64,000 bases of DNA from Methanorbis furvi (GCF_032714615.1 NZ_JAWDKA010000007.1:1-64000); one strand, 5' to 3'. Numbered from the stretch's first letter, positions 24,503 to 33,820 are shown. Notes: generated by a model from the letters alone, not told the origin. Translations and numbers: made by a program.

Positions 24503-25962
24503 CCGGCGGATCAGTCGGCGACGTAGTAACCAGGTACCACACCCTGAGATCACCGCTGCATCTTGAATCAGGAGCGGTGCTCGGGAATGTCGTCATCGCC
24601 TACGAACAGTACGGCTGTTCGCCAGCGCCCGGAAACACCATCCTTGTCTGTCACGCACTTTCCGGCGATGCGCACGCAGCCGGCATGCACAAAGGAGACA
24701 AACATCCCGGATGGTGGGACGGTGTGATCGGCCCTGGCAAAGCTCTTGACACCGACCGGTACTGCGTTATCGCAACCAACGTGATCGGCGGCTGTAAAGG
24801 ATCGACCGGGCCTGCCTCAATCAATCCTGAAACAAAACTCCCGTACGGCCCTGACTTTCCGGTGATCACTATCCGCGACATGGTCGCAGCGCAGCACAGT
24901 TTCCTGACCGAACTGGGCATTCATGATCTCTACGCAGTGGTGGGCGGTTCCATGGGCGGCATGCAGTCTTTGCAGTGGAGCGTTGAGTACCCGGGATTTG
25001 CCCGCCGCATCGTCGTGATTGCCGCGGCCGGTTACTCAACACCGATGCATATCGCATTTGGCGCTGTGGGACGCGCTGCCATCATGACCGATCCCGCATG
25101 GAAGGGCGGCCGCTATCCAATGGACGAAAAACCCGACCACGGCCTCTCCCTCGCACGCATGATGGCTCACATCACCTATCTGTCGGATCAGTCGATGCAC
25201 AAAAAGTTCGGACGAAGGCTTCAGGAAAAAACCGAGTACGGTTACGGGTTTGAGACCGAGTTCAGTGTGGAAAGCTATCTGAAGCATCAGGGCAGAAGTT
25301 TTGTGCAGCGGTTTGATCCAAACTCCTATCTCTACATCACCAAAGCCATCGACTACTATGATCTGACCAGAAACGGATCTCTTGCCGAAGGGTTGGAGGG
25401 AGCTGATGCCAAGTTCCTGATTCTCTCAGTCTCCACCGACTGGCTGTACCCGCCGTACCTGTCTGAAGAGATCGTGATGGCTCTAAACAGCCTTGGAAAG
25501 GATGTGCAGTACACCGAAGTGATGTCAGGATTCGGGCACGACGGATTCCTGCTTGAGGATGATCAGATGAACTATCTGATCGGACGGTTCCTCACTCCGT
25601 TAACGGTTGAAGATATCATGAACCGTGACCCGCCGACCATCTGCGGATGTGCAACAATTCGTGCAGCGGCCGCGACAATGATAGAGCGTGAGGTCAATCA
25701 TCTGCCGGTCCTGCACACAGACGGAACACTGTGCGGAATTGTGACGTCATGGGACATTGCAAAGGCGGTTGCAGGCGAACATGTGAAGCTTGATGAGATT
25801 ATGACAAAGGATGTATTGAGCGTGTCGTCGAATGATACGCTTCGTGATGCGGCACGGATTTTGGATCAGCATCACATCTCAGCCCTGCCGGTTGTAACTG
25901 GGGGAAAAGTTGTCGGTATGCTGACCAGCGAACAACTTTCAAACATTGTGGAGAGGAGATAA
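24499..25962 (+). CDS. metX: Homoserine O-acetyltransferase with C-terminal CBS pair
   Basis: The alpha/beta-hydrolase part (1-365) transfers an acyl group to homoserine for methionine synthesis. Motifs are VCHALSGDAHA, NVIGGCKGSTGP, the nucleophile elbow GGSMGG (S151), and D314 and H347 of the triad (STDWLYPP; GFGHDG). Two CBS domains follow (about 370-487: LTVEDIMNRDPPTICGCATI and VKLDEIMTKDVLSVSSNDTL), which often sense adenosyl compounds such as AMP or SAM, so feedback control is likely. The start is GTG, overlapping the short upstream ORF. One nucleotide separates its stop from the next gene. Confidence 0.93.
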   Translation: MTGGSVGDVVTRYHTLRSPLHLESGAVLGNVVIAYEQYGCSPAPGNTILVCHALSGDAHAAGMHKGDKHPGWWDGVIGPGKALDTDRYCVIATNVIGGCKGSTGPASINPETKLPYGPDFPVITIRDMVAAQHSFLTELGIHDLYAVVGGSMGGMQSLQWSVEYPGFARRIVVIAAAGYSTPMHIAFGAVGRAAIMTDPAWKGGRYPMDEKPDHGLSLARMMAHITYLSDQSMHKKFGRRLQEKTEYGYGFETEFSVESYLKHQGRSFVQRFDPNSYLYITKAIDYYDLTRNGSLAEGLEGADAKFLILSVSTDWLYPPYLSEEIVMALNSLGKDVQYTEVMSGFGHDGFLLEDDQMNYLIGRFLTPLTVEDIMNRDPPTICGCATIRAAAATMIEREVNHLPVLHTDGTLCGIVTSWDIAKAVAGEHVKLDEIMTKDVLSVSSNDTLRDAARILDQHHISALPVVTGGKVVGMLTSEQLSNIVERR

Positions 25963-25963
25963 T

Positions 25964-26452
25964 ATGAAAATACTCGGCATTCATGCGGATCGTGTCTGGT
26001 ATAAGGTGACGAAAAAAACCAAGATGGCAGAGCCTGAACCAATCCCTGAGGATGAGATGCTGGACTGCGTTCTGCTGTTCTGTTGTGTGGAAAAGTCTGA
26101 TGAAGTGAATCCGGAGCTGACGGTGTCTGCAACAGTTGAGAGTATCTGCGTGCGGCTCGGGCGGCTGAAGGCAAAGAGGGTGATGCTGTTTCCTTATGCA
26201 CACCTTGCGTCCGATCTTGGTTGCCCCGGAATTTCGCAGTGGATTTTGAAAACGATTCAGGTGAGGCTGAGCGAAGAAGGGGTGGAGACCAAGCGTGCGG
26301 CGTTCGGCTGGTACAAGGAGTTTGAGATCAAGAGTAAAGGTCACCCGATGGCTGATTTTTCGATGTCGGTCTGTCCTTTCATCGGCGGTGCATGCGAGGG
26401 GGAGTGCTGCCCGAAAAAGCAGGAGCATCTGGAGATCATTGGTCAGTCATAA
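25964..26452 (+). CDS. Free-standing archaeal threonyl-tRNA synthetase editing domain
   Basis: The 162-aa protein matches the N-terminal editing domain of archaeal ThrRS, which hydrolyses Ser-tRNA(Thr). Blocks are MKILGIHADRVWYKVTKKTK, LFCCVEKSDE, RVMLFPYAHLASDLG and RAAFGWYKEFEIKSKGHPMA. No catalytic or anticodon-binding domain follows; instead the protein ends with a short cysteine cluster (CPFIGGACEGECCPKKQ). The start at 25964 has GGAGATAAT upstream. It is co-transcribed with metX, so it may be a trans-editing factor or a repurposed D-amino-acid/tRNA deacylase-like protein. Confidence 0.85.
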   Translation: MKILGIHADRVWYKVTKKTKMAEPEPIPEDEMLDCVLLFCCVEKSDEVNPELTVSATVESICVRLGRLKAKRVMLFPYAHLASDLGCPGISQWILKTIQVRLSEEGVETKRAAFGWYKEFEIKSKGHPMADFSMSVCPFIGGACEGECCPKKQEHLEIIGQS

Positions 26453-26572
26453 TTTTTTTCTGTTGTGGACGTACGCATCAGCCCACGGAACACACAGAAC
26501 ACACGGAAATTTCACAGAAAATGTACTCTCACAAAAAGATTTAGTAGATTTTTTTCTGAAAAAAGGAAATGG

Positions 26573-27040
26573 ATAAGTGGCGAATGGGCATGATGAGAAA
26601 AGGAAACCGCAAATCCACGCAAATCTCGCTCGCTGATGCTCGCTCCGCAAATCGCATTTGCGAACCGTCGCTCTCATCCCGCCGGATTCCGGCGGGCTCG
26701 TTGCTATCGCAACCGCGACTGCAAATGCTGGGCGGCGCCAGTCGGGCGCCGCCATGGGTTGAATGGATTGCATTCGAAGTGTAGGACAATCTGAAAATTT
26801 TCGACCCCACGACATTTTACGCAGTGACACACCATGAATATTATCGATAAACAATAGGCGGCGCCTGACTGGCGCCGTCCAGCGTTTGCCGTCGCGTTTG
26901 CGATAGCAACGAGCCCGCCGGAATCCGGCGGGATGAGAGCGACGAAAAGCAAACGCGATTTGCGGAGCGAGCGTTAGCGAGCGAGATTTGCGTGGATTTG
27001 CGGTTCCTTTTTCAAGCGAAACCACGCTCACCACTTACCC
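26573..27040. repeat. Large palindromic element, family C
   Basis: The left arm (about 26575-26754) and right arm (about 26853-27037) are inverted copies of each other. They hold words such as AACCGCAAATCCACGCAAAT, CCCGCCGGATTCCGGCGGG and GGCGGCGCC. A central loop of about 100 nt separates them. No ORF of note is inside. The ends (TAAGTGG..., ACCACTTACC) resemble those of the element at 41599-42129, so families C and D are related. Confidence 0.85.
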
Positions 27041-27087
27041 TCTTACTTTTCCCAGAAAAAATCGACTAAATCTTTTCGTGGTATCAC

Positions 27088-27484
27088 AAAATTTCACAGA
27101 AAAAAACATCACGGAGCAGACGTGAACATCACGGAAATATTTTTTCTAAATTGAAATTCCATTATGATGCCACAAAAAATTTCGTTGGTTTGCTTCAGGA
27201 AATTTTTCAAAAAAAATAATTGCAGAAAATATTTTCGTGATGCCGCATCAAAATATTTCATCACAAAATCTCAGAAAAAAAACCGTTGGTTTGCTCTTGA
27301 AAATTTTTCAAAAAATAATTGCAAAAAATATTTTTCGTGATGCCGCATGAAAATATTTCATCGCGAGATTTCTGAAAAAAAAACACCACGGAAATATTGT
27401 TTAAATTTATACTTCCGTGCAGTTCACATCTGCTCCGTGATGTTTTTCAGTGATATTTCCGTGTTTTCCGTTTTTCCGTGGGCG
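27088..27484. repeat. Split family A element (A3) interrupted by AT-rich direct repeats
   Basis: A left family A arm (AAAAACATCACGGAGCAGAC, about 27103-27143) and a right arm (TTCACATCTGCTCCGTGATG, ending TTCCGTGGGCGG at about 27484) are separated by some 230 nt. Within the gap a unit starting GTTGGTTTGCT is repeated at 27184 and 27295 (111-bp period), each copy holding AATATTT and GTGATGCCGCAT words. The element looks like a family A palindrome opened by tandem duplication of foreign or slipped sequence. Confidence 0.75.
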
Positions 27485-27494
27485 GCAAAAAAAA

Positions 27495-30400
27495 TCACAC
27501 AACAACCTTCACCGTACTGCCGTCAGGATTTTTCACAACCACGATTTTTTTCTCAATCCGCTGCCTGAGATCCTCCACATGGGAGATGATACCGATCAGC
27601 CGGCTGCCGGTCCTGGGCGCCGCAAGAGTTGCCAGTGTCTCGATCGCCTGATCCAGCGACACCGAGTCAAGAGACCCGAAGCCTTCGTCGATGAAAAGCG
27701 CGTCCAGCTCAATGCCGCCCGAGGTCTCCATGATAACATCCGACAGACCGAGGGCAAGAGACAGTGCCGCCTTAAACGACTCGCCGCCTGAAAGTGTTGA
27801 GGTCGGCCGCTGTTTTCCGGTGTAAAAGTCGATCACATCCATCTCAAGCCCCTCCTTTCTTCGCTGATCCGTTGCCGCACTCCGTTGCACAATTCTGAAC
27901 CGTCCGTCCGTCATCGCATGCAGACGGATGTTCGCCTTCTCAAGAATGCGGCCGAGGTATGCGGACTGCACGTACTCCTCAAACTTCATCCGAACCCCTG
28001 AGCCTGCCGCATCACCGTTCGCCGCACGCGAGAGATCAGACAGCTCTGTGTACCGCGCAGAGACCGCCGCATACTTTTCCAAAAATCCTGAGATCTCAGA
28101 CAGGGCCGCAGAATTCTGCATGATCCGGTAACCGAGATCTTTTTCCTCCTCCTGAAGCGCTGCATACCTGCGTTCCTCTTCGGCAAATTTTGCGGTAAGA
28201 GCAGGGATGTCAATTGCGGTACATCCTTCGGTCTTTTTCTGCAAAAGCACAATCTGACCGTCGGTCGAGGAGCGAAGTTCACGATACCGTTTCAGTTTCT
28301 CCTGCGCTGCGAGAACGTCGGCGTCACTCATCAGCGCACTGCGGTATCCGTCGCGGGTGAGACCGCGGGTGAGAAGCGCAGTGTTGAATGCCTCCTCGCT
28401 GGTGTTCTTGGTGCGCTCTGCATCGGCAAAGATCTCCTCAGCAGCGGTGCATGCCGAGGCCGCATCATATCTGGCGGATTTTATCTGTTCAAACGTTTTG
28501 ATCAGATCAGTCTCCCGCGTCCGGCGAAGAGACATCTCGGACTCACGTTTTCTGATGTCTTCGTTTAGTTCAGCAGCAGAAACGTAGCCGGGCAGAAGCT
28601 GGCCTTTCAACGTCTCGGCACGTGCCTTTGCGTACTCGGCACGCTGTTTGATATTGGCAGCTGTTTCGGCAAGCTCGGCAAGTTCCTCTTCGCGGCGCGG
28701 GAATGAGTCATGCATCTGGCGGAGCTCTGCATCCAATGATGATTTTTCGGTGAGTAAATTCTGAAGCCCGGCAATCTCCGCAGTGATCAGTTTCAGCTGC
28801 TCCTCAGACGTCTGCACCTCCTCACGAATCAGTCCGTCCAGAATTCTCGCCCAGTCGGAACGCTGTGGAAGAGTAAACAGCAGCTCAGCTGCAGTAAGGA
28901 GATGCTGTTCGCCTGCACGAAGCATGCTCCGTGCTCCTGAACATTCTGACGCGGCTTTGCTTCGTGCATTTTCTTTGGCGGCAAGCTCGGTCTTTGCAGC
29001 ATTCAGTTCCGCTTCGGTTGGAATGCCGGCAGGGAGGTTTGCGGGACGCGGATGAAGGGTTGAACCGCAGACCGGACAGGGAGAGCCTGCACGCAGACTT
29101 TTTGCCATGATGCCTGCCTGACCGTCGAAGAAGGCACGCTCTTTTTTTGCGACGATATCTCTGGTCTCCTCGTAGGCATCCGCTGCTCTGGTGTAGGCGA
29201 TCTCTTTGAAGGAACATTCCTTCACCGTTTTCTGATGCGTCTGAAGTTCTCTTGCAAGAGCGGTGAGGGATGCGAGCCGTGCGGTTGTCTTGGCTTCGCG
29301 ATGTTTTGCCTCGGCAAGTTTTTCAGGGACACTGCCCAGCTCGGAAAGCCGGTTCATGAGCCGGTCGCGCTGCACGTTCATCCGCTTCAGATCAGCCTTC
29401 CGCTCCGCAAGATCCTTTTCAATTCTCTCAAGCTCACTGCCGCCGCGCAGCTGCTGGCCCTTCACGGTCTCGTACTCGGTGAACTGAGTGACGAAACCTT
29501 TGAGTTTTCCAATCTCCTCCTGCATCAGCGGGAGGGAGAGATTGTCGCGCTGGGTTTTGGAAAGTTCAGCAGCCGCAGCCTCGGCTTTTTCCTGCGCAGC
29601 AGCAAGCCGGGCTTTTGCCTCCTCCAGCCCATTTCGTGCAGCACTCAACCGCTCAGCGGCTGAGTCCGCACGTTCTGCGTACGGCACAATCTCACGGACA
29701 CGCTGCGACATCTCAAGTTTTTTGCCAAGCTGTGCCATCTCCCCTTCCTGCTCCCGCAGTTGTTGTGCGATTGCTTTCGTCTCTGAGAGCCGGTCAAGGT
29801 CTGCATTGATCTGTTTTGCATTTTCGATTGATGCACCGATCTCTGCGGCACGGTTTCTTGCAGACTGGCAGTCTCCTTTGAGAACAGACGCATGAGTCCT
29901 GTCGTCGCGGAGCTGTTCGGCTGCGGCGGCGGAGAGGTCGCTGAGACGGAAAAATCCGTCGGGTGACCCCCGCACTTCAGCTAACAGATCAGCGAACGGT
30001 GTGTTAGGAACTGCAATAAACCGGTCAGCACGATCAGCACATGACTGCCGGATCGTTTCGGTTTCCTGTTTTGCAGCCCGTGCCTGTGCAGCGATTCTGT
30101 TTTGAAACTCCTCAAACCGTTCGGTTGCGAACAGTTTTCTGAGGATGTCGGCACGATCTTTGCTGGTGCTGAACAGAAATTTTTCAAAGTCGTTCTGGGC
30201 CAGCATCGCAACCTGACGAAACTGCTGGCTGTCCAGACCAAGGAGGAGGAGGACCTCTTCGCCGACATGTTTGGGGCCGGAGATCTCTGTTCCGGTCGGC
30301 AGGACAAGGCTTGCGGTTGCTTTTTTTTCGGTTCCCTGAACAGTGTAGGCAGGAGTGCGCCTGATGGTGTAGGTCTCCTTTCGGTGAAGAAACATCAGCT

Positions 30401-30638
30401 CCACAAAGGGAACAGTGTCCGGTGCGGCGAAGTCGCTTGCAAGAGTTTTTGCCTCGCGGATGCTGCCGCTTGCAACACCGTAGAGGGCGTAGGTGATCGC
30501 ATCAAAGATAGTGGTTTTTCCTGAACCGGTGTCGCCGGTGATCAGAAAAATTCCCGAGCCGTCAAATGCAGAAAAGTCGATCACCGTTTCTTTGGCATAC
30601 GGACCAAACGATGAGATCACCAGACGAATTGGTTTCAT
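27495..30638 (-). CDS. sbcC: SbcC-type exonuclease subunit (Rad50-like SMC ATPase)
   Basis: SbcC with SbcD cleaves hairpins and protein-blocked DNA ends. The 1047-aa protein has Walker A FLITGDTGSGKTTIFDAITY (about 30-48), long coiled coils, a zinc hook with CPVC (about residue 510), the signature LSGGESFKAALSLALG and Walker B ALFIDEGFGSLD. Sequence and order are of bacterial SbcC type (RLVISSFGPYAKETVIDFSA) rather than archaeal Rad50, which suggests transfer from bacteria. It overlaps sbcD by 4 nt. The local abundance of long palindromes is notable, because hairpin DNA is the known substrate of this nuclease. Confidence 0.92.
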   Translation of the reverse strand: MKPIRLVISSFGPYAKETVIDFSAFDGSGIFLITGDTGSGKTTIFDAITYALYGVASGSIREAKTLASDFAAPDTVPFVELMFLHRKETYTIRRTPAYTVQGTEKKATASLVLPTGTEISGPKHVGEEVLLLLGLDSQQFRQVAMLAQNDFEKFLFSTSKDRADILRKLFATERFEEFQNRIAAQARAAKQETETIRQSCADRADRFIAVPNTPFADLLAEVRGSPDGFFRLSDLSAAAAEQLRDDRTHASVLKGDCQSARNRAAEIGASIENAKQINADLDRLSETKAIAQQLREQEGEMAQLGKKLEMSQRVREIVPYAERADSAAERLSAARNGLEEAKARLAAAQEKAEAAAAELSKTQRDNLSLPLMQEEIGKLKGFVTQFTEYETVKGQQLRGGSELERIEKDLAERKADLKRMNVQRDRLMNRLSELGSVPEKLAEAKHREAKTTARLASLTALARELQTHQKTVKECSFKEIAYTRAADAYEETRDIVAKKERAFFDGQAGIMAKSLRAGSPCPVCGSTLHPRPANLPAGIPTEAELNAAKTELAAKENARSKAASECSGARSMLRAGEQHLLTAAELLFTLPQRSDWARILDGLIREEVQTSEEQLKLITAEIAGLQNLLTEKSSLDAELRQMHDSFPRREEELAELAETAANIKQRAEYAKARAETLKGQLLPGYVSAAELNEDIRKRESEMSLRRTRETDLIKTFEQIKSARYDAASACTAAEEIFADAERTKNTSEEAFNTALLTRGLTRDGYRSALMSDADVLAAQEKLKRYRELRSSTDGQIVLLQKKTEGCTAIDIPALTAKFAEEERRYAALQEEEKDLGYRIMQNSAALSEISGFLEKYAAVSARYTELSDLSRAANGDAAGSGVRMKFEEYVQSAYLGRILEKANIRLHAMTDGRFRIVQRSAATDQRRKEGLEMDVIDFYTGKQRPTSTLSGGESFKAALSLALGLSDVIMETSGGIELDALFIDEGFGSLDSVSLDQAIETLATLAAPRTGSRLIGIISHVEDLRQRIEKKIVVVKNPDGSTVKVVV

Positions 30639-31789
30639 TTCTCTCCACCCATCTCCTGTAAAATTTCCTGGACAACCGTTTCTTGCAAAGCGGTCATGGG
30701 TCTGCCGGAGACTTCTGAGAAAAATCCTGCGAAGAGATCCCGGTCTGATTTTTGCAGATCCTCCATCCGGGCACCGGCGGCGACCGCTGCCGGAGTAGAG
30801 TCGTTCACCCGTTCAACGCCGATGACCGCCGGATATTTTGCACGCAGTCTGGCCATGGTGTCTGCGGGCGGCAGCGGGTCGGTGAGTTGTACGAAAAAGA
30901 AGTCGTCGTGGGGCATTGGAACAGCGCCCGCAGTGGTGAGGTCGTCAACTGTTCCGCAGATGATGCGCAGATCGCGTAACGGTTTGAGCGGAATCTGGCG
31001 GATGGTGACGTTGCCTTTTTCAAAAAATTCCACGACGGTGACTGATTTTGCCGGGCCGCATTCGGATGGTGAGTACTTGAGGGGAGAGCCTGCGTAGCGG
31101 ATGGTGGCAAGGCCGACTTTCTGCGGTTTGTGCAGATGACCAAGAGCTGCATACTCAAACTCGGCGAAATGTTTTGCATCCACCTGTTCGATGCCGCCGA
31201 CGGTGATTCGTTCAGATTCGGATGACGCCGGCATCGTGCCAAATCCTGCAACGAACTGGTGCGCAACTACGGCGTAACGTTCGCCTGATTTGAGCGGGAT
31301 CGAGGCAATCACTGCGGCGACCGCTTCGTCAAAGGTTGTAACGGTGATGTCGCCGAATTTTCCCGAGCTGCGTACCATCGCAGGGTCGATGTACGGCAAA
31401 AGGCAGAGGTGCAGCGGCCCGAACTCGTCAGAGAGGTCGATGACTCGAACGTCGCGCTCGCTGTCGTAGATGCCGTTGATGTAAATGCCGCAGTTGTCCA
31501 TGATGCTGCTGCCGTAATGAATTCGTTCCGGCGAGTCATGATTACCGCTGATCATGAAGACGGTGATGTTTGATCGCTGAAGGTACGTGAGAAATTTGTT
31601 CAACAGATCAACTGCCGCACGTCCGGCAACCGGAGTGTCAAAAATATCTCCGGCAAGCAGTATGCCGTCTGCGTTTTCAGATACGGCAAGCTGTGCTATC
31701 CGGCGGAGAATGAATGCCTGATCCGCGAGAATATTGTATCCGTAAAACTGTTTTCCGAGGTGAAGGTCGGCGGTGTGGATGAATTTCAT
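30635..31789 (-). CDS. sbcD: SbcD-type exonuclease subunit (Mre11-like phosphoesterase)
   Basis: SbcD is the metallophosphoesterase partner of SbcC. The 384-aa protein has the metal-binding motifs HTADLHLGK, LLAGDIFD, ISGNHDSPERI, VVAHQFVAG and YAALGHLHKPQ, then a C-terminal capping domain. The bacterial-type opening MKFIHTADLHLGKQFYGYNI supports the same origin as sbcC. It is the first gene of the pair. Confidence 0.93.
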   Translation of the reverse strand: MKFIHTADLHLGKQFYGYNILADQAFILRRIAQLAVSENADGILLAGDIFDTPVAGRAAVDLLNKFLTYLQRSNITVFMISGNHDSPERIHYGSSIMDNCGIYINGIYDSERDVRVIDLSDEFGPLHLCLLPYIDPAMVRSSGKFGDITVTTFDEAVAAVIASIPLKSGERYAVVAHQFVAGFGTMPASSESERITVGGIEQVDAKHFAEFEYAALGHLHKPQKVGLATIRYAGSPLKYSPSECGPAKSVTVVEFFEKGNVTIRQIPLKPLRDLRIICGTVDDLTTAGAVPMPHDDFFFVQLTDPLPPADTMARLRAKYPAVIGVERVNDSTPAAVAAGARMEDLQKSDRDLFAGFFSEVSGRPMTALQETVVQEILQEMGGEK

Positions 31790-31951
31790 GAAGTGGTCAC
31801 GCCGGATTTTCGTTGGTATATTTTCGGTGTGTGAGTGATTAAAGATTTACCAGTGTCCTATGGAACAAAATCACGATCATGCTAATGTGCCACATGATAA
31901 CATACCACACTAATTTATATCCAAGAAACGGCAACATGGTAGGAGATTCAG

Positions 31952-32029
31952 ATGAACGAAAGCGACACCCATTCTTACAACGGTTGCCAGGCTGCGTTCA
32001 TCGTCTTTTTCTTCTTTAGCTTTAACTAA
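31952..32029 (+). CDS. 25-aa peptide upstream of symporter operon
   Basis: The ORF reads MNESDTHSYNGCQAAFIVFF and ends FFSFN. It has a good Shine-Dalgarno sequence (AGGAGA, 8 nt before the ATG) and a TATA-like TTTATATC at about 31913. Directly after its stop is a hairpin with a T-run (32036-32063). The layout of promoter, short ORF, terminator and transporter genes resembles a leader-peptide attenuator; it could also be a stand-alone small hydrophobic protein. Confidence 0.45.
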   Translation: MNESDTHSYNGCQAAFIVFFFFSFN

Positions 32030-32035
32030 GGAACG

Positions 32036-32063
32036 CCGTCACGCTTTCGTATGACGGTTTTTT
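32036..32063 (+). terminator. Hairpin plus T-run
   Basis: CCGTCA (32036-32041) pairs with TGACGG (32052-32057), and six T bases follow. This is a classical intrinsic terminator shape, between the 25-aa ORF and the symporter genes. Confidence 0.6.
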
Positions 32064-32133
32064 CAATGCTGTTTTACGAAACTGATGCTGCGCAAAAGAC
32101 GCGAGTCCTTCGATAAATTGGTGGATGCTCAAC

Positions 32134-32262
32134 ATGTTTGGAATTAGTGACCCGGGAGTGTGGATTACCTATGTTATCTGCATCGTCTCGTTGATTGGCT
32201 GCTTTATTTACGGATACTTCTACTGGAACAAGGATAGTGACGACGATGGCAGTAAGTACTGA
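32134..32262 (+). CDS. Symporter small accessory protein
   Basis: The 42-aa protein MFGISDPGVWITYVICIVSL continues through one membrane helix to YGYFYWNKDSDDDGSKY. It matches the small accessory proteins that precede many sodium/solute symporter genes in bacteria and methanogens. It overlaps the symporter gene by 17 nt in another frame, so the two are surely co-translated and probably form a membrane complex. Confidence 0.8.
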   Translation: MFGISDPGVWITYVICIVSLIGCFIYGYFYWNKDSDDDGSKY

Positions 32263-33820
32263 ACTCACAATTGTCATCGTGCTCTTCTATCTGGTGATGA
32301 TCCTTGGCCTTGGATACTACGGATACAAGAAGACGAAAAAGGTTGAAGACTACATGGTCGCGGGGCGCAACACGCATCCGATAATTATTGCCTTATCATA
32401 TGGTGCGACGTTCATCAGTACGTCTGCGATTGTAGGATTTGGTGGAACCGCTGCGCAGTATGGTATGAGTCTGATGTGGCTGACCGTTCTCTGTGTAGTT
32501 GTCGGTGTGATCATTGCTTTCCTGTTCATGGGAAAACGCATCCGGCGCGTGGGAAAAGAACTTGGTGCACTGACGTATCCTGAGCTGTTTGGAAAAATGT
32601 TCGGATCCAAGTTTTTGATCTATGCATCAGGTCTGATCTTTGTTGCAGCAATGCCGCTGTACACAGCAGCAGTTCTCATCGGCGGAGCACGGTTTATTGA
32701 GACGACGCTTGGGATCCCGTACATGACGGCACTGTTCGGGTTTGCAGTAATTGTTGCGCTCTATGTTGTCATCGGCGGTCTGATCGCAGTGATGTACACG
32801 GACGCTGTGCAGGGAGCGATCATGCTGGTGGGTATGGGACTCTTGCTTGTTTTGACCTACATCTATCTTGGAGGTGTTGTCACGGCAAACAGTGCACTGG
32901 AGGCAATGGCACCACTGGTTCCGGAGAATCTTGCGGCGGTTGGTATGACCGGCTGGACGTCGATGCCTGAGTTCGGCTCACCGGTATGGATGACGGTTAT
33001 CACAACGCTGGTGCTTGGTGTGGGTATTGGGGTACTTGCCCAGCCGCAGCTTGCAGTCAGATTCATGACGGCAAAGGACGGTAAGTCACTGAACCGCGCT
33101 ATTCCGATGGGGGCACTCTTTATTGTGATGATGACCGGTGTTGCGTTCACGGTTGGTCCGCTGACGAATGTCTACTTCATGGAGACGACCGGCCAGCTTG
33201 CTCTTGATGCAGCCGGAGGAAATGTTGACTCGGTGATTCCGCTCTACATCAACTCGGCAATGCCTGAGCTGTTTGTGATAATTTTCATGCTCACTCTGCT
33301 TTCTGCGGCGATGTCAACGCTTTCGTCGCTTCTGCATACGATGGGAACAACGCTCGGCGGCGATATGTTTGCACGACTGAAAGGAAAGAGATACTCGGTC
33401 CGGGCAAATCAGATCGGTATTATTGTGATGATGATTGTGAGTATTGCCATTGCGGTTGCAATGCCGGGTAGTATTATCGCCCGTGCCACGGCGATGTTTA
33501 TGGGGCTGTGTACGGCAGCACTGCTGCCTGCATTTATTCATGGTCTTGTGGCGAAACGTCCGTCACTTCTTGCGGCAAAGTGGAGTATGATTGCAGGAGC
33601 GGTAGGCTGGCTTCTCTGGACAGTGTTTGCCCATACCGCGGAGTCGAAGGCGCTTGGTATCTGTAATGCAATCTTCGGCGTTGATTCGCTGGTGTCAAGT
33701 CCCTGGAACTATCTGGATCCGCTGGTTGTCGGAACAGTTCTCTCAATCCTGGTGCTGGTTATCCTGATTCCTCTGGACAAACATCGTGTTACCCGCGAAC
33801 AACAGCACAGTTTTGTGTGA
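32246..33820 (+). CDS. Sodium:solute symporter family protein
   Basis: This SSS-family permease (524 aa, about 13 membrane helices) imports an unidentified solute with Na+. Family features are GLGYYGYKKTKKVEDYMVAG at the N-terminus, ATFISTSAIVGFGG, the sodium-site helix LLSAAMSTLSSLLHTMGTTL, and GVGIGVLAQPQLAVRFMTAK. The start is ATG 32246; the longer open frame upstream lies within the accessory gene. The substrate may be an amino acid or organic acid; the sequence does not decide. Confidence 0.92.
   Translation: MAVSTELTIVIVLFYLVMILGLGYYGYKKTKKVEDYMVAGRNTHPIIIALSYGATFISTSAIVGFGGTAAQYGMSLMWLTVLCVVVGVIIAFLFMGKRIRRVGKELGALTYPELFGKMFGSKFLIYASGLIFVAAMPLYTAAVLIGGARFIETTLGIPYMTALFGFAVIVALYVVIGGLIAVMYTDAVQGAIMLVGMGLLLVLTYIYLGGVVTANSALEAMAPLVPENLAAVGMTGWTSMPEFGSPVWMTVITTLVLGVGIGVLAQPQLAVRFMTAKDGKSLNRAIPMGALFIVMMTGVAFTVGPLTNVYFMETTGQLALDAAGGNVDSVIPLYINSAMPELFVIIFMLTLLSAAMSTLSSLLHTMGTTLGGDMFARLKGKRYSVRANQIGIIVMMIVSIAIAVAMPGSIIARATAMFMGLCTAALLPAFIHGLVAKRPSLLAAKWSMIAGAVGWLLWTVFAHTAESKALGICNAIFGVDSLVSSPWNYLDPLVVGTVLSILVLVILIPLDKHRVTREQQHSFV

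Noticed and set aside
26541-27034. ORFs inside the large family C palindrome
   Set aside because: They arise from the repeat arms on both strands and end in repeat words; no start signals or codon bias.
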